Positions 8,256-13,515 of a stretch of DNA of 28,782 nucleotides are shown in pieces (position 1 is the first letter of the stretch; each line of letters begins with the position of its first letter). Under the pieces are notes generated by a model. The model searched no databases, was not told the DNA's origin, and was given only the letters and a program-made list of their open reading frames with translations. The stretch lies in the IMG/VR virus record IMGVR_UViG_3300017917_000938, positions 1 through 28,782 of that record. One strand, given 5' to 3'. The translations under genes and the position numbers were made by a program. The DNA is from a virus.

Positions 8256-8675
8256 ATGGAAATCAATTATCAGTGGGTAATCTCACAAATGGACTCAAAA
8301 CCGAAAGAAGGTGAATTAACTGATGTAGTAATAACAGTACATTGGCGTAGAAATGCAACAACAACCGTTGATGATAAAACTTATTTTGCAGACGTTTATG
8401 GCGCACAAAATTTCACACAAACATCAAGTGAAAACTTTACCCCATACGACCAACTAACTTATGAACAAGTTTGCGGTTGGTTAGAAAACGCATTAGATGT
8501 ACCAGCTATGGATCAAAGTTTAGTAGGTCAATTAGAGAATCAAATTAACCCACCAGTAATAGTTTTACCATTACCTTGGGAACCAACGCCAACACCTACA
8601 CCAACTCCAACGCCTACACTAACTCCAACACCTACACCGGAACCAACACCAACACCTACACCGGATAATATATAA
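8256..8675 (+). CDS. DUF7936-like protein with Thr-Pro repeat tail
   Basis: This is a 139-aa protein. Residues 1-105 resemble a small conserved domain known from T4-like cyanophages (as I recall, DUF7936): YQWVISQMDSKPKEGELTDVV, ITVHWRR, then FTPYDQLTYEQVCGWLENALD and QLENQINPPV. The C-terminal part (about 109-136) is a low-complexity run of PTPT repeats with a few Glu/Leu interruptions, likely an extended, possibly surface-exposed stalk. It lies three bases after the S74 fibre stop with an A-rich leader. Homologues also sit next to fibre genes, so a fibre-associated or assembly role is plausible. The biochemical function is unknown. Confidence 0.7.
   Translation: MEINYQWVISQMDSKPKEGELTDVVITVHWRRNATTTVDDKTYFADVYGAQNFTQTSSENFTPYDQLTYEQVCGWLENALDVPAMDQSLVGQLENQINPPVIVLPLPWEPTPTPTPTPTPTLTPTPTPEPTPTPTPDNI
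8579..8662 (+). repeat. Thr-Pro coding microsatellite-like repeat
   Basis: A run of degenerate 6- and 12-base units (CCAACNCCTACN type) encodes about 14 Pro-Thr pairs, interrupted by Glu and Leu codons. Copy-number change in multiples of six bases would keep the reading frame, so the tail length of this protein could vary among relatives. Confidence 0.7.
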
Positions 8676-8696
8676 TAACTAATAAATTTATAACAT

Positions 8697-8867
8697 ATGT
8701 ATCAAGTACAAATGCAATTTTTACCTGATGTAGATATTTGGGTAGCACAATTAACAGAGAACGATCCAATATACGAGTATAAAACCAAATCTGCTGCCGA
8801 TAAAAAAGCTGAAGAGCTACAAGCAGCTGATCCTACTGGAAGATTATATAGAGTACAATTTATTTAA
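8697..8867 (+). CDS. Small hypothetical protein (56 aa)
   Basis: A short ORF begins at ATG 8697 and ends at TAA 8865-8867. The product starts MYQVQMQFLPDVDIWVAQL and continues with a charged helix (KSAADKKAEELQAADPTG) and RLYRVQFI. The composition looks like a real small alpha/beta protein: aromatic residues at both ends and a central amphipathic helix. It fills the space between the DUF7936-like gene and the next promoter motif. I recognise no family. The function is unknown. Confidence 0.6.
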   Translation: MYQVQMQFLPDVDIWVAQLTENDPIYEYKTKSAADKKAEELQAADPTGRLYRVQFI

Positions 8868-8896
8868 AAGATTTGGTTGTTTTGTGTTTTTGTTAT

Positions 8897-8907
8897 ATAT
8901 TTATATA
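8897..8907 (+). promoter_or_regulatory. Putative promoter motif ATATTTATATA
   Basis: This copy of the ATATTTAT element lies 32 bases before the ATG at 8929. It sits inside a larger inverted repeat, TTTTGTT (8887-8893) with AACAAAA (8913-8919), and is itself nearly palindromic. The promoter role is inferred from recurrence upstream of structural genes. Confidence 0.4.
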
Positions 8908-8928
8908 CGTTAAACAAAATATAAAAAT

Positions 8929-9138
8929 ATGTTATTCGTAATCTTACTCGTAGTAGCAGTGGTTATAGCAGCTGCAATAACACGTATGCTACAAGCAAAA
9001 CAAGCAAAAAATGAAACAGTTGTTACTGTAAAAGAAGTTAAAGTTGAAGAGGTTAAAGTTGAAAAGCCAAAAGCTAAAAAACAACCAGCTAAAACAGAAC
9101 CGGTAAAACCAGTTAAAACATCAGCAAAGAAAAAATAA
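8929..9138 (+). CDS. Small membrane-anchored Lys-rich protein
   Basis: This 69-aa protein has a clear N-terminal membrane helix (MLFVILLVVAVVIAAAITRML, about residues 1-20). The tail is highly basic and low-complexity, with repeated VKxE/VEK and PKAKKQPAK, ending SAKKK. This looks like a single-span inner-membrane protein with a cytoplasmic basic tail that could contact nucleic acid or other acidic partners. It starts a small cluster that ends before the sheath gene and is preceded by an ATATTTAT element. No specific family is recognised. Confidence 0.65.
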   Translation: MLFVILLVVAVVIAAAITRMLQAKQAKNETVVTVKEVKVEEVKVEKPKAKKQPAKTEPVKPVKTSAKKK

Positions 9139-9142
9139 GTTT

Positions 9143-9412
9143 ATGAGCGAAAAAATCACAGCAGAAGAACTACAACAAGTTCACCAAATCAAAACAGAAT
9201 ACAATAATATTCTAATGGCATTAGGTGAATTACCAGTTCGCAAAGAAATGCTATTAGAAGCATACAAAAAAGTAGCACTTCAGGAACAAGAATTAATGGG
9301 AAGACTTAGTATAAAATACGGAGACGGTTCCATTGATTTAAAAACAGGAGAAATAACAAAAAGCGATGTTGAAAGTAGTGGAGATAGCGAAAGCGTGGAT
9401 AGCAAAAGCTAA
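9143..9412 (+). CDS. Coiled-coil protein, paralogue of the gene at 9604
   Basis: This is an 89-aa, mostly helical protein (ITAEELQQVHQIKTEYNNILMALGELPVRKEMLLEAYKKV) with a conserved ending IKYGDGSIDLKTGEIT at about residues 60-74. The gene at 9604 shares this plan and ends KYGQGNINIETGEITAI, so the two are paralogues. Here an extra Ser/Asp-rich tail (SDVESSGDSESVDSKS) follows. It is encoded in the stretch that overlaps the start of the zinc-ribbon gene in another frame, so it may be a by-product of that overlap. The function is unknown; the position just before the sheath suggests a structural or assembly role. Confidence 0.7.
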   Translation: MSEKITAEELQQVHQIKTEYNNILMALGELPVRKEMLLEAYKKVALQEQELMGRLSIKYGDGSIDLKTGEITKSDVESSGDSESVDSKS

Positions 9413-9599
9413 TCCAACGCCTGAACAAAAAGAAATAGCTGAATATAGGGCAAGTGTTTGTGATGCTTGCCCTAGTAAAGCACATTCACCCTTATTAGAT
9501 TTATATTATTGTGGAGAATGTGGATGTCCATTAGAGGGTAAAATATTTAGTCCTCGTCCTGGTCCTGAAGCATGTCCACTAAAAAAATGGCAAAAATAA
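9366..9599 (+). CDS. Cys-rich zinc-ribbon-like small protein
   Basis: This 77-aa protein has six cysteines: CxxC at 32/35, CxxCxC at 49/52/54 and Cys70 (in the motif ACPLKKW). The spacing fits one or two zinc sites of the ribbon/knuckle type. An N-terminal helix (VVEIAKAWIAKANPTPEQKEIAEYRASV) precedes the metal site. The start overlaps the previous gene by 47 bases in another frame. Similar small proteins ending CPLKKW are familiar from T4-like phages, but I know of no assigned function. It sits between the two coiled-coil paralogues and may have been inserted between duplicated genes. Confidence 0.75.
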   Translation: MLKVVEIAKAWIAKANPTPEQKEIAEYRASVCDACPSKAHSPLLDLYYCGECGCPLEGKIFSPRPGPEACPLKKWQK

Positions 9600-9603
9600 C
9601 GTT

Positions 9604-9867
9604 ATGGCAAAATTACTACCCGAAGAACTACAATCTATAAAAGACCTACAGTCTCGTTACAATCAAACTATATTTGAGATAGGTGCTGCTCAAGCACAAC
9701 TGATGGCGTTTCAAGAACAAATTGATAAATTGAATGAAAGTAAAAAACATTTACTATCTGATCTTAAATCAATTGAACAAAAAGAAACAGAATTAGTTAA
9801 ATCTCTTGAAGAGAAATACGGCCAAGGTAATATAAATATTGAAACTGGAGAAATTACTGCTATCTAG
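9604..9867 (+). CDS. Coiled-coil protein, paralogue of the gene at 9143
   Basis: This 87-aa protein is a long predicted coiled coil (EELQSIKDLQSRYNQTIFEI ... QIDKLNESKKHLLSDLKSIEQKETELVKSLEEKYG) capped by a short beta-like ending GQGNINIETGEITAI. That ending is homologous to the GDGSIDLKTGEIT of the gene at 9143. It follows the zinc-ribbon gene by four bases. The shared terminal motif may be the interacting part. The role is unknown; it is possibly a virion or assembly factor because it lies in the structural operon. Confidence 0.7.
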   Translation: MAKLLPEELQSIKDLQSRYNQTIFEIGAAQAQLMAFQEQIDKLNESKKHLLSDLKSIEQKETELVKSLEEKYGQGNINIETGEITAI

Positions 9868-9897
9868 TAATGTTTCGCGTTTTATCGTTGTTTTTAG

Positions 9898-9908
9898 ATA
9901 TTTATTGG
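9898..9908 (+). promoter_or_regulatory. Putative promoter motif ATATTTATTGG ahead of sheath
   Basis: This copy of the ATATTTAT element lies 51 bases before the sheath ATG at 9949, in an 81-base intergenic gap. It is the TATTTATTGG subtype, also seen at 12260-12270. Confidence 0.45.
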
Positions 9909-9925
9909 TAGGTTAATCCTATCAA
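9905..9925 (+). other. Leader stem-loop of the sheath gene
   Basis: TTGGTAGG (9905-9912) pairs with CCTATCAA (9918-9925) with one G-U wobble and a 5-base loop. It overlaps the end of the promoter motif and is followed by only a short AUUUU. It could be a 5' stabilising hairpin on a highly expressed mRNA or a weak terminator for the upstream operon. Confidence 0.4.
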
Positions 9926-9948
9926 ATTTTCAAAAACAATAATATAAA

Positions 9949-11664
9949 ATGGCAGAAAAAATTATTTCACCTGGTGTATTCCAAAACGAATCTGACCAAT
10001 CATTAGTACAAAGAGGTATTCAAGGTACTGCAACAGCAATTGTTGGCCCTACAGTGTTAGGTCAACCATTTGTTCCTACCTATGTTACGTCATATAGTGA
10101 ATATGTGTCTAAGTTCGGGGAAACTTTTAAAAGTGGTAGCTACTACTACGAATATTTAACTTCATTAGCAGCAAAAGATTACTTCCAAAACGGAGGTCAA
10201 ACATTATTAGTAACTAGAGTTATAGCTAGCGGTAGCAATATGAGTACATATGCTAGCGCATTTGTATCAGCTTCAGTAGGTGCAGCATTTGTATTAGAAA
10301 CATTAGCTTGGGGTGATATTATGAATAACACTTCTAGCATGTCTAGTGGTGCTTTAGCTAGTGGTAGTGCAACAAACGTTCGTTGGGAAATTACAAACGT
10401 AAGTACAGGAAGTGGAACATTTACTTTAGCAGTTCGTGCTGGTAATGACAATGACACTCAAAAGAATTACATAGAAACATGGGCAAATTTATCATTAGAC
10501 CCAGCTTTACCTAACTACATCTCTCGTGTTATTGGTGATACTAAACCAGTATACAAAGTAGATACTGATGGTACTCCTTACATTGATTATACTGGTTCTT
10601 ATGCAAACGCTTCTCAATTCATCCGCGTTCAATCAGTAACAGCTCCTCAAGTAGATTCTATTGATAACAATGGTAACTACAAATCAGCTTCTTTAGCATC
10701 TGGTTTACCGCTTGTAGGTAGTGGATCATACGGTGGTTCATTTGCTGGTGGTTTATCTGATACAGCTTTAGCAAAATTAATGAATGAAAACATTACAGCG
10801 AACAATAACCAAGGATTTACTTCAGGTTCTTTCCAAATAGCTTTTGGTATATTAGGAAATAAAGATGAATATAGATTTAATGTATTATTAGCTCCTGGTG
10901 TAACTTTAAATAGCCCAACAGCAACATCAATGATTTCTACTTGTGAAGGTAGAGGTGATTCTATTGCAATAATAGATACTACATTATTTGGTTCAACTGT
11001 AAGCGGAGCTACACAAGCTGCTGCTGGTCAATCAAGTAACTATGCAGCTACTTACTGGCCTTGGATTCAATTATACAGCTCTAACTTAGGTAAAGCAGTA
11101 TGGGCTCCATCTTCAACAGTAATGGGTGGAGTATATGCATTTAACGATCAGGTAGCAGCAAGTTGGTTCGCACCTGCTGGTTTAAATCGTGGTGGTGTTC
11201 CTTCAGTATTAAAAGCTGAACGTAAATTATCTCAAAGCGATCGTGATGCTTTATATAATGGAAATGTTAACCCATTAGCTACATTCCCTGGAGAAGGTGT
11301 TGTAGTATTTGGTCAGAAAACATTACAACGTAAACCAACAGCTTTAGATAGAGTAAATGTTCGTCGTTTATTAATTGCATTGAAAGACTTCATTGGTCAA
11401 GTAGGTAATAACTTAGTATTCGAACAAAACACAAATATAACTCGTAATAAGTTCTTAGCACAAGTTAATCCATACATGGACTCAGTAGTACAACGTCAAG
11501 GTTTATACGCTTACAAAGTGGTAATGGATGAAACAAACAATACTGCTGATGTAATAGATAGAAACCAATTAGTAGGTCAAATATACATTCAACCAACTAA
11601 GACTGCTGAATTTATTATTTTAAACTTCAATGTATTACCAACCGGAGCTACATTTCCTGCATAA
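9949..11664 (+). CDS. Contractile tail sheath protein (T4 gp18-like)
   Basis: This 571-aa protein is of sheath family length (T4 gp18 is 659 aa). The N-terminus MAEKIISPGVFQNESDQSLV and the following GIQGTATAIVGPTVLGQPFVPTYV are typical of phage sheath proteins, whose termini thread into neighbouring subunits. The C-terminal sheath domain (about 455-571) shows RKPTALDRVNVRRLLIALKD, NITRNKFLAQVNPYMDSVVQ and IQPTKTAEFIILNFNVLPTG, the hallmark conserved region. The protein polymerises around the tail tube and contracts on infection. The tube gene follows, as in T4. The codons are richer in C/G third positions than in the fibre genes, consistent with high expression. A terminator hairpin overlaps its stop. 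Confidence 0.95.
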   Translation: MAEKIISPGVFQNESDQSLVQRGIQGTATAIVGPTVLGQPFVPTYVTSYSEYVSKFGETFKSGSYYYEYLTSLAAKDYFQNGGQTLLVTRVIASGSNMSTYASAFVSASVGAAFVLETLAWGDIMNNTSSMSSGALASGSATNVRWEITNVSTGSGTFTLAVRAGNDNDTQKNYIETWANLSLDPALPNYISRVIGDTKPVYKVDTDGTPYIDYTGSYANASQFIRVQSVTAPQVDSIDNNGNYKSASLASGLPLVGSGSYGGSFAGGLSDTALAKLMNENITANNNQGFTSGSFQIAFGILGNKDEYRFNVLLAPGVTLNSPTATSMISTCEGRGDSIAIIDTTLFGSTVSGATQAAAGQSSNYAATYWPWIQLYSSNLGKAVWAPSSTVMGGVYAFNDQVAASWFAPAGLNRGGVPSVLKAERKLSQSDRDALYNGNVNPLATFPGEGVVVFGQKTLQRKPTALDRVNVRRLLIALKDFIGQVGNNLVFEQNTNITRNKFLAQVNPYMDSVVQRQGLYAYKVVMDETNNTADVIDRNQLVGQIYIQPTKTAEFIILNFNVLPTGATFPA

Positions 11665-11683
11665 GGGAATGTAGTTATTTATA
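11648..11683 (+). terminator. Hairpin terminator after sheath gene
   Basis: CTACATTTCC (11648-11657) pairs over ten positions (one G-U) with GGGAATGTAG (11665-11674), leaving a 7-base loop that contains the sheath stop codon. The downstream TTATTTAT is U-rich but not a pure U-run, so termination may be partial. The ATATTTATTA element follows directly. Confidence 0.6.
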
Positions 11684-11690
11684 TTTATTA
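11681..11690 (+). promoter_or_regulatory. Putative promoter motif ATATTTATTA ahead of tube gene
   Basis: The element lies 34 bases before the tube ATG at 11715 and immediately after the terminator-like hairpin. This placement would let the tube be transcribed independently of the sheath. Confidence 0.45.
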
Positions 11691-11714
11691 ATAGCAATTA
11701 AAATTTAAAATAAA

Positions 11715-12200
11715 ATGGCAGTATTAGATGCAAATGAGATTATGTTTACAGCATTTGAACCAAAGGTTCAGAACCGTTTCATAATGTATATAGATGGAAT
11801 CCCAGCATATTTAATCAAGAAAGCTTCAGCTCCTGGATTTGAAGCTGGAGAAATCATATTAGATCACATTAACGTTTACCGTAAAGTAAAAGGTAAAGTT
11901 AAATGGGATGATATGACTTTAGAATTATACGATCCTGTAACACCGTCTGGTGCACAAGCAGTAATGGAGTGGGCTCGTTTAGCACACGAATCTGTAACTG
12001 GTCGTGATGGATATTCTGACTTCTATAAAAAAGATTTAACATTAAATATACTAGGTCCTGTAGGGGATGTAGTAGGTGAATGGATTATTAAAGGAGCTTA
12101 CATTAGGACAGCAAAATTTGGAGATTATGATTGGAGCAGTGAGGCACCAATTAGCTTATCTGTTACAGTTACTATGGATTATTGCGTACTCAATTTTTGA
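11715..12200 (+). CDS. Tail tube protein (T4 gp19-like)
   Basis: This 161-aa protein is essentially the length of T4 gp19 (163 aa). It starts MAVLDANEIMFTAFEPKVQNRFIMYIDGIPAYLIKKASAPGFE, the typical tube N-terminus in which the segment NRFIMYIDGIPAYLIKKA forms the first strands. It continues with VYRKVKGKVKWDDMTLELYDPV and ends AKFGDYDWSSEAPISLSVTVTMDYCVLNF, matching the family's final strands. It stacks in hexameric rings inside the sheath to form the DNA conduit. It is flanked by hairpins and ATATTTAT elements on both sides, suggesting a separately controlled, strongly expressed transcript. Confidence 0.93.
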   Translation: MAVLDANEIMFTAFEPKVQNRFIMYIDGIPAYLIKKASAPGFEAGEIILDHINVYRKVKGKVKWDDMTLELYDPVTPSGAQAVMEWARLAHESVTGRDGYSDFYKKDLTLNILGPVGDVVGEWIIKGAYIRTAKFGDYDWSSEAPISLSVTVTMDYCVLNF

Positions 12201-12248
12201 TGCGCTTTATGCTCAATTAAAAACAATATCGTCCAAAGCATATTTTTT

Positions 12249-12290
12249 AACCCTCTCGTATATTTATTGGTATACAAGAGGGTTTCTTTA
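12249..12290 (+). terminator. Strong hairpin terminator after tube gene
   Basis: AACCCTCT (12249-12256) pairs perfectly with AGAGGGTT (12277-12284). After one mismatch an inner GTATA/TATAC helix follows, closing an 8-base loop TTTATTGG. The sequence UCUUUA follows. It is located 49 bases after the tube stop. Unusually, the inner stem and loop contain the ATATTTATTGG element. Confidence 0.65.
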
Positions 12291-12357
12291 TGCTTAAGAA
12301 AGACAAACTAATATTAGAAAAATATAATTAATAATTACATGAAAAATAAATAGTGCA

Positions 12358-12367
12358 ATATTTATTG
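12358..12367 (+). promoter_or_regulatory. ATATTTAT element in intergenic region
   Basis: AATATTTATTGAC lies between two terminators, with no gene between it and the second terminator. If it is a promoter, it would produce a short RNA of roughly 70 bases ending at the 12409-12437 terminator, or supply read-through to the chaperone gene. Confidence 0.3.
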
Positions 12368-12408
12368 ACAAATGAATCGAAAAAAATCATTTATATTCTT
12401 ATCTTTAG

Positions 12409-12437
12409 GTGTCTGCTTTCGCAGGCACTTTTTTTTT
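12409..12437 (+). terminator. Classical intrinsic terminator
   Basis: GTGTCTGC (12409-12416) pairs with GCAGGCAC (12421-12428; one G-U pair) around the loop TTTC, followed by nine consecutive T residues. This is a textbook rho-independent terminator and the clearest in the window. It sits only 34 bases ahead of the chaperone start, with a promoter-like element in between. Confidence 0.85.
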
Positions 12438-12441
12438 GTGT

Positions 12442-12450
12442 ATATTTATA
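12442..12450 (+). promoter_or_regulatory. Putative promoter motif ATATTTATA ahead of chaperone
   Basis: The element begins four bases after the U-tract of the terminator and 30 bases before the ATG at 12472. The tight coupling to a terminator is the best local argument that the motif drives new transcription. Confidence 0.5.
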
Positions 12451-12471
12451 TATATAAAAATAAAATAGTTT

Positions 12472-13227
12472 ATGGCAGAATTAAAAATCCCAACAGAAAC
12501 CGTTACATTACCTTCAAAAGGTTTACTGTATTCTAAAGAATCACCACTTTCTAAAGGTGAAATTGAAATGTGTTACATGACAGCAAAACATGAAGACATT
12601 TTAACTAATGTTAACTATATTAATCAAGGTATTGTAATTGATAAATTATTACAAGCATTGATTGTAACACCTATTAACTATGACGATTTAGTTGTAGGAG
12701 ATAAAAATGCAATAATGATTGCAGCTCGTGTTTTAGGTTATGGTAAAGACTATACATTTAGTTATGTTAGTAAAGGTAAAGAACTAACAACGACTGTTGA
12801 CTTATCTGCTCTTAAAGATAAAGAGATAGATGAATCTTTATTCATCGGTGGTGTAAATGAATTTACATTCACATTACCAACAACAGGTAATGTAGTTACA
12901 TTTAAACTATTAACACACGGTGATGAGAAAAAAATAGAGGCTGAAATTAAGGGATTGAAAAAAGTAAATCCAAACGGCTCTACTGATGTTACTACTCGTT
13001 TAAAACACATAATAACATCTATCAATGGAGATAGGGAACCAAAAGCAATCAGAGATTTCGTTGATAATAACTTCTTAGCACCTGAAGCTAGAGCATTTAG
13101 AGAATACTATAGCAAAATATCACCAGATATCAATCTAAAGTTTATTCCTGAAGACGATAACTATGTAGGGGAGGGCATAGATATTCCTATATCTCTTAAC
13201 TTTTTTTGGCCTGACGCCGGAGTATAG
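12472..13227 (+). CDS. Tail/baseplate-hub assembly chaperone, short form
   Basis: This is a 251-aa protein. The N-terminus (KIPTETVTLPSKGLLYSKESPLSKGEIEMCYMTAKHEDILTN) and the later segments VIDKLLQALI, ITSINGDREPKAIRDFVDNNFLAPEARAFREYYSKISPD fit the T4-like baseplate hub assembly protein type (gp26/gp51-like), which occupies the position of tail assembly chaperones just before the tape measure. It ends NFFWPDAGV. The ending coincides with a T7 run from which a +1 shift opens a conserved-looking 90-codon extension, so this is probably the short product of a two-product gene. It lies downstream of a terminator and promoter-like element. The family call is from recollection of motifs, not a search. 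Confidence 0.75.
   Translation: MAELKIPTETVTLPSKGLLYSKESPLSKGEIEMCYMTAKHEDILTNVNYINQGIVIDKLLQALIVTPINYDDLVVGDKNAIMIAARVLGYGKDYTFSYVSKGKELTTTVDLSALKDKEIDESLFIGGVNEFTFTLPTTGNVVTFKLLTHGDEKKIEAEIKGLKKVNPNGSTDVTTRLKHIITSINGDREPKAIRDFVDNNFLAPEARAFREYYSKISPDINLKFIPEDDNYVGEGIDIPISLNFFWPDAGV
13200..13209 (+). other. Candidate programmed frameshift site
   Basis: In the chaperone frame the codons are AAC TTT TTT TGG. A +1 (or -2) slip on the seven-T run gives TTT TTT GGC and enters a frame that is open from 13181 to 13480. That frame has no ATG, GTG or TTG before 13304, so it lacks a plausible independent start. The -1 frame closes at once (TGA 13212-13214). A GC-rich stretch (GGCCTGACGCCGG) follows the slip site. 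Confidence 0.55.
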
Positions 13228-13480
13228 ACTACATCTATTCAGACAAATACATGAAATAGTATTTAACAGTCAAGGAGGATACGATTGGAGTACTGTATAT
13301 AATATGCCTATTTGGTTGCGACGTTTTACTTTTGAAACATTGCGTGAGCATTATGAGAAACAAAAAGAGGAAATGGACAAACAACAAAATATGTTAAAGA
13401 ATACTAATAATAAAGAATTATCACGACCAAACATTGCTCCTAAGCAACCAACATACACAGCAAAGGCGCCTAAAAAATAG
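13208..13480 (+). CDS. Assembly chaperone C-terminal extension (frameshift product)
   Basis: This frame, entered by a +1 or -2 shift, encodes GLTPEYRLHLFRQIHEIVF, NSQGGYDWSTVYNMPIWLRRF, then a Lys/Glu/Gln-rich tail ending TAKAPKK. The full fusion would be about 335 aa. The region upstream of the first ATG (13304) is as protein-like as the rest, including the GGYDWSTVYNMPIWLRR core, so initiation at 13304 would lose half of the domain. Long/short pairs made by frameshifting just before the tape measure are known for many tailed phages (lambda G/GT type). An assembly error in the T-run is the main alternative. Confidence 0.6.
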   Translation, partial: GLTPEYRLHLFRQIHEIVFNSQGGYDWSTVYNMPIWLRRFTFETLREHYEKQKEEMDKQQNMLKNTNNKELSRPNIAPKQPTYTAKAPKK

Positions 13481-13488
13481 GCGCTTTT
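13466..13488 (+). terminator. Hairpin terminator before tape measure gene
   Basis: GCGCCTA (13466-13472) pairs perfectly with TAGGCGC (13478-13484) around a loop AAAAA, followed by TTTT. It overlaps the last codons and TAG stop of the frameshift extension. An AATATTTATAC element begins immediately afterwards. Confidence 0.75.
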
Positions 13489-13489
13489 A

Positions 13490-13499
13490 ATATTTATAC
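13490..13499 (+). promoter_or_regulatory. Putative promoter motif ATATTTATAC ahead of tape measure
   Basis: The element begins two bases after the terminator's U-tract and 26 bases before the tape measure ATG at 13516. This is another direct terminator-promoter junction. Confidence 0.5.
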
Positions 13500-13515
13500 T
13501 ATATAACAATATAAT

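Larger units (their letters stand above)
12201..12471 (+). other. Regulatory intergenic region between tube and chaperone genes
   Basis: This 271-base gap is the longest in the window and holds no convincing gene. It contains, in order, a terminator hairpin (12249-12284) with an ATATTTATTGG element in its upper stem and loop, a second element (12359-12367), a classical U-tract terminator (12409-12437), and a third element (12442-12450) ahead of the next gene. A 13-codon ORF starting at 12290 (MLKKDKLILEKYN) and an ORF at 12372 that reads through the terminator are too weak to call genes. Confidence 0.6.

Noticed and set aside
12076-12297. 73-codon + strand ORF overlapping the end of the tube gene
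   Set aside because: It is in another frame within a strongly conserved tube gene and runs through the downstream terminator hairpin; its composition is not protein-like.
12372-12530. ORF starting MNRKKSFIFLSLG between tube and chaperone genes
   Set aside because: It reads through the intrinsic terminator and into the chaperone gene in the wrong frame, with low-complexity Phe/Tyr/Lys content.
13272-13279. AAGGAGGA, a strong Shine-Dalgarno-like string in the frameshift extension
   Set aside because: It is 25 bases ahead of the ATG at 13304, too far for initiation, encodes part of the QGGYD core, and no other gene here uses such a site.
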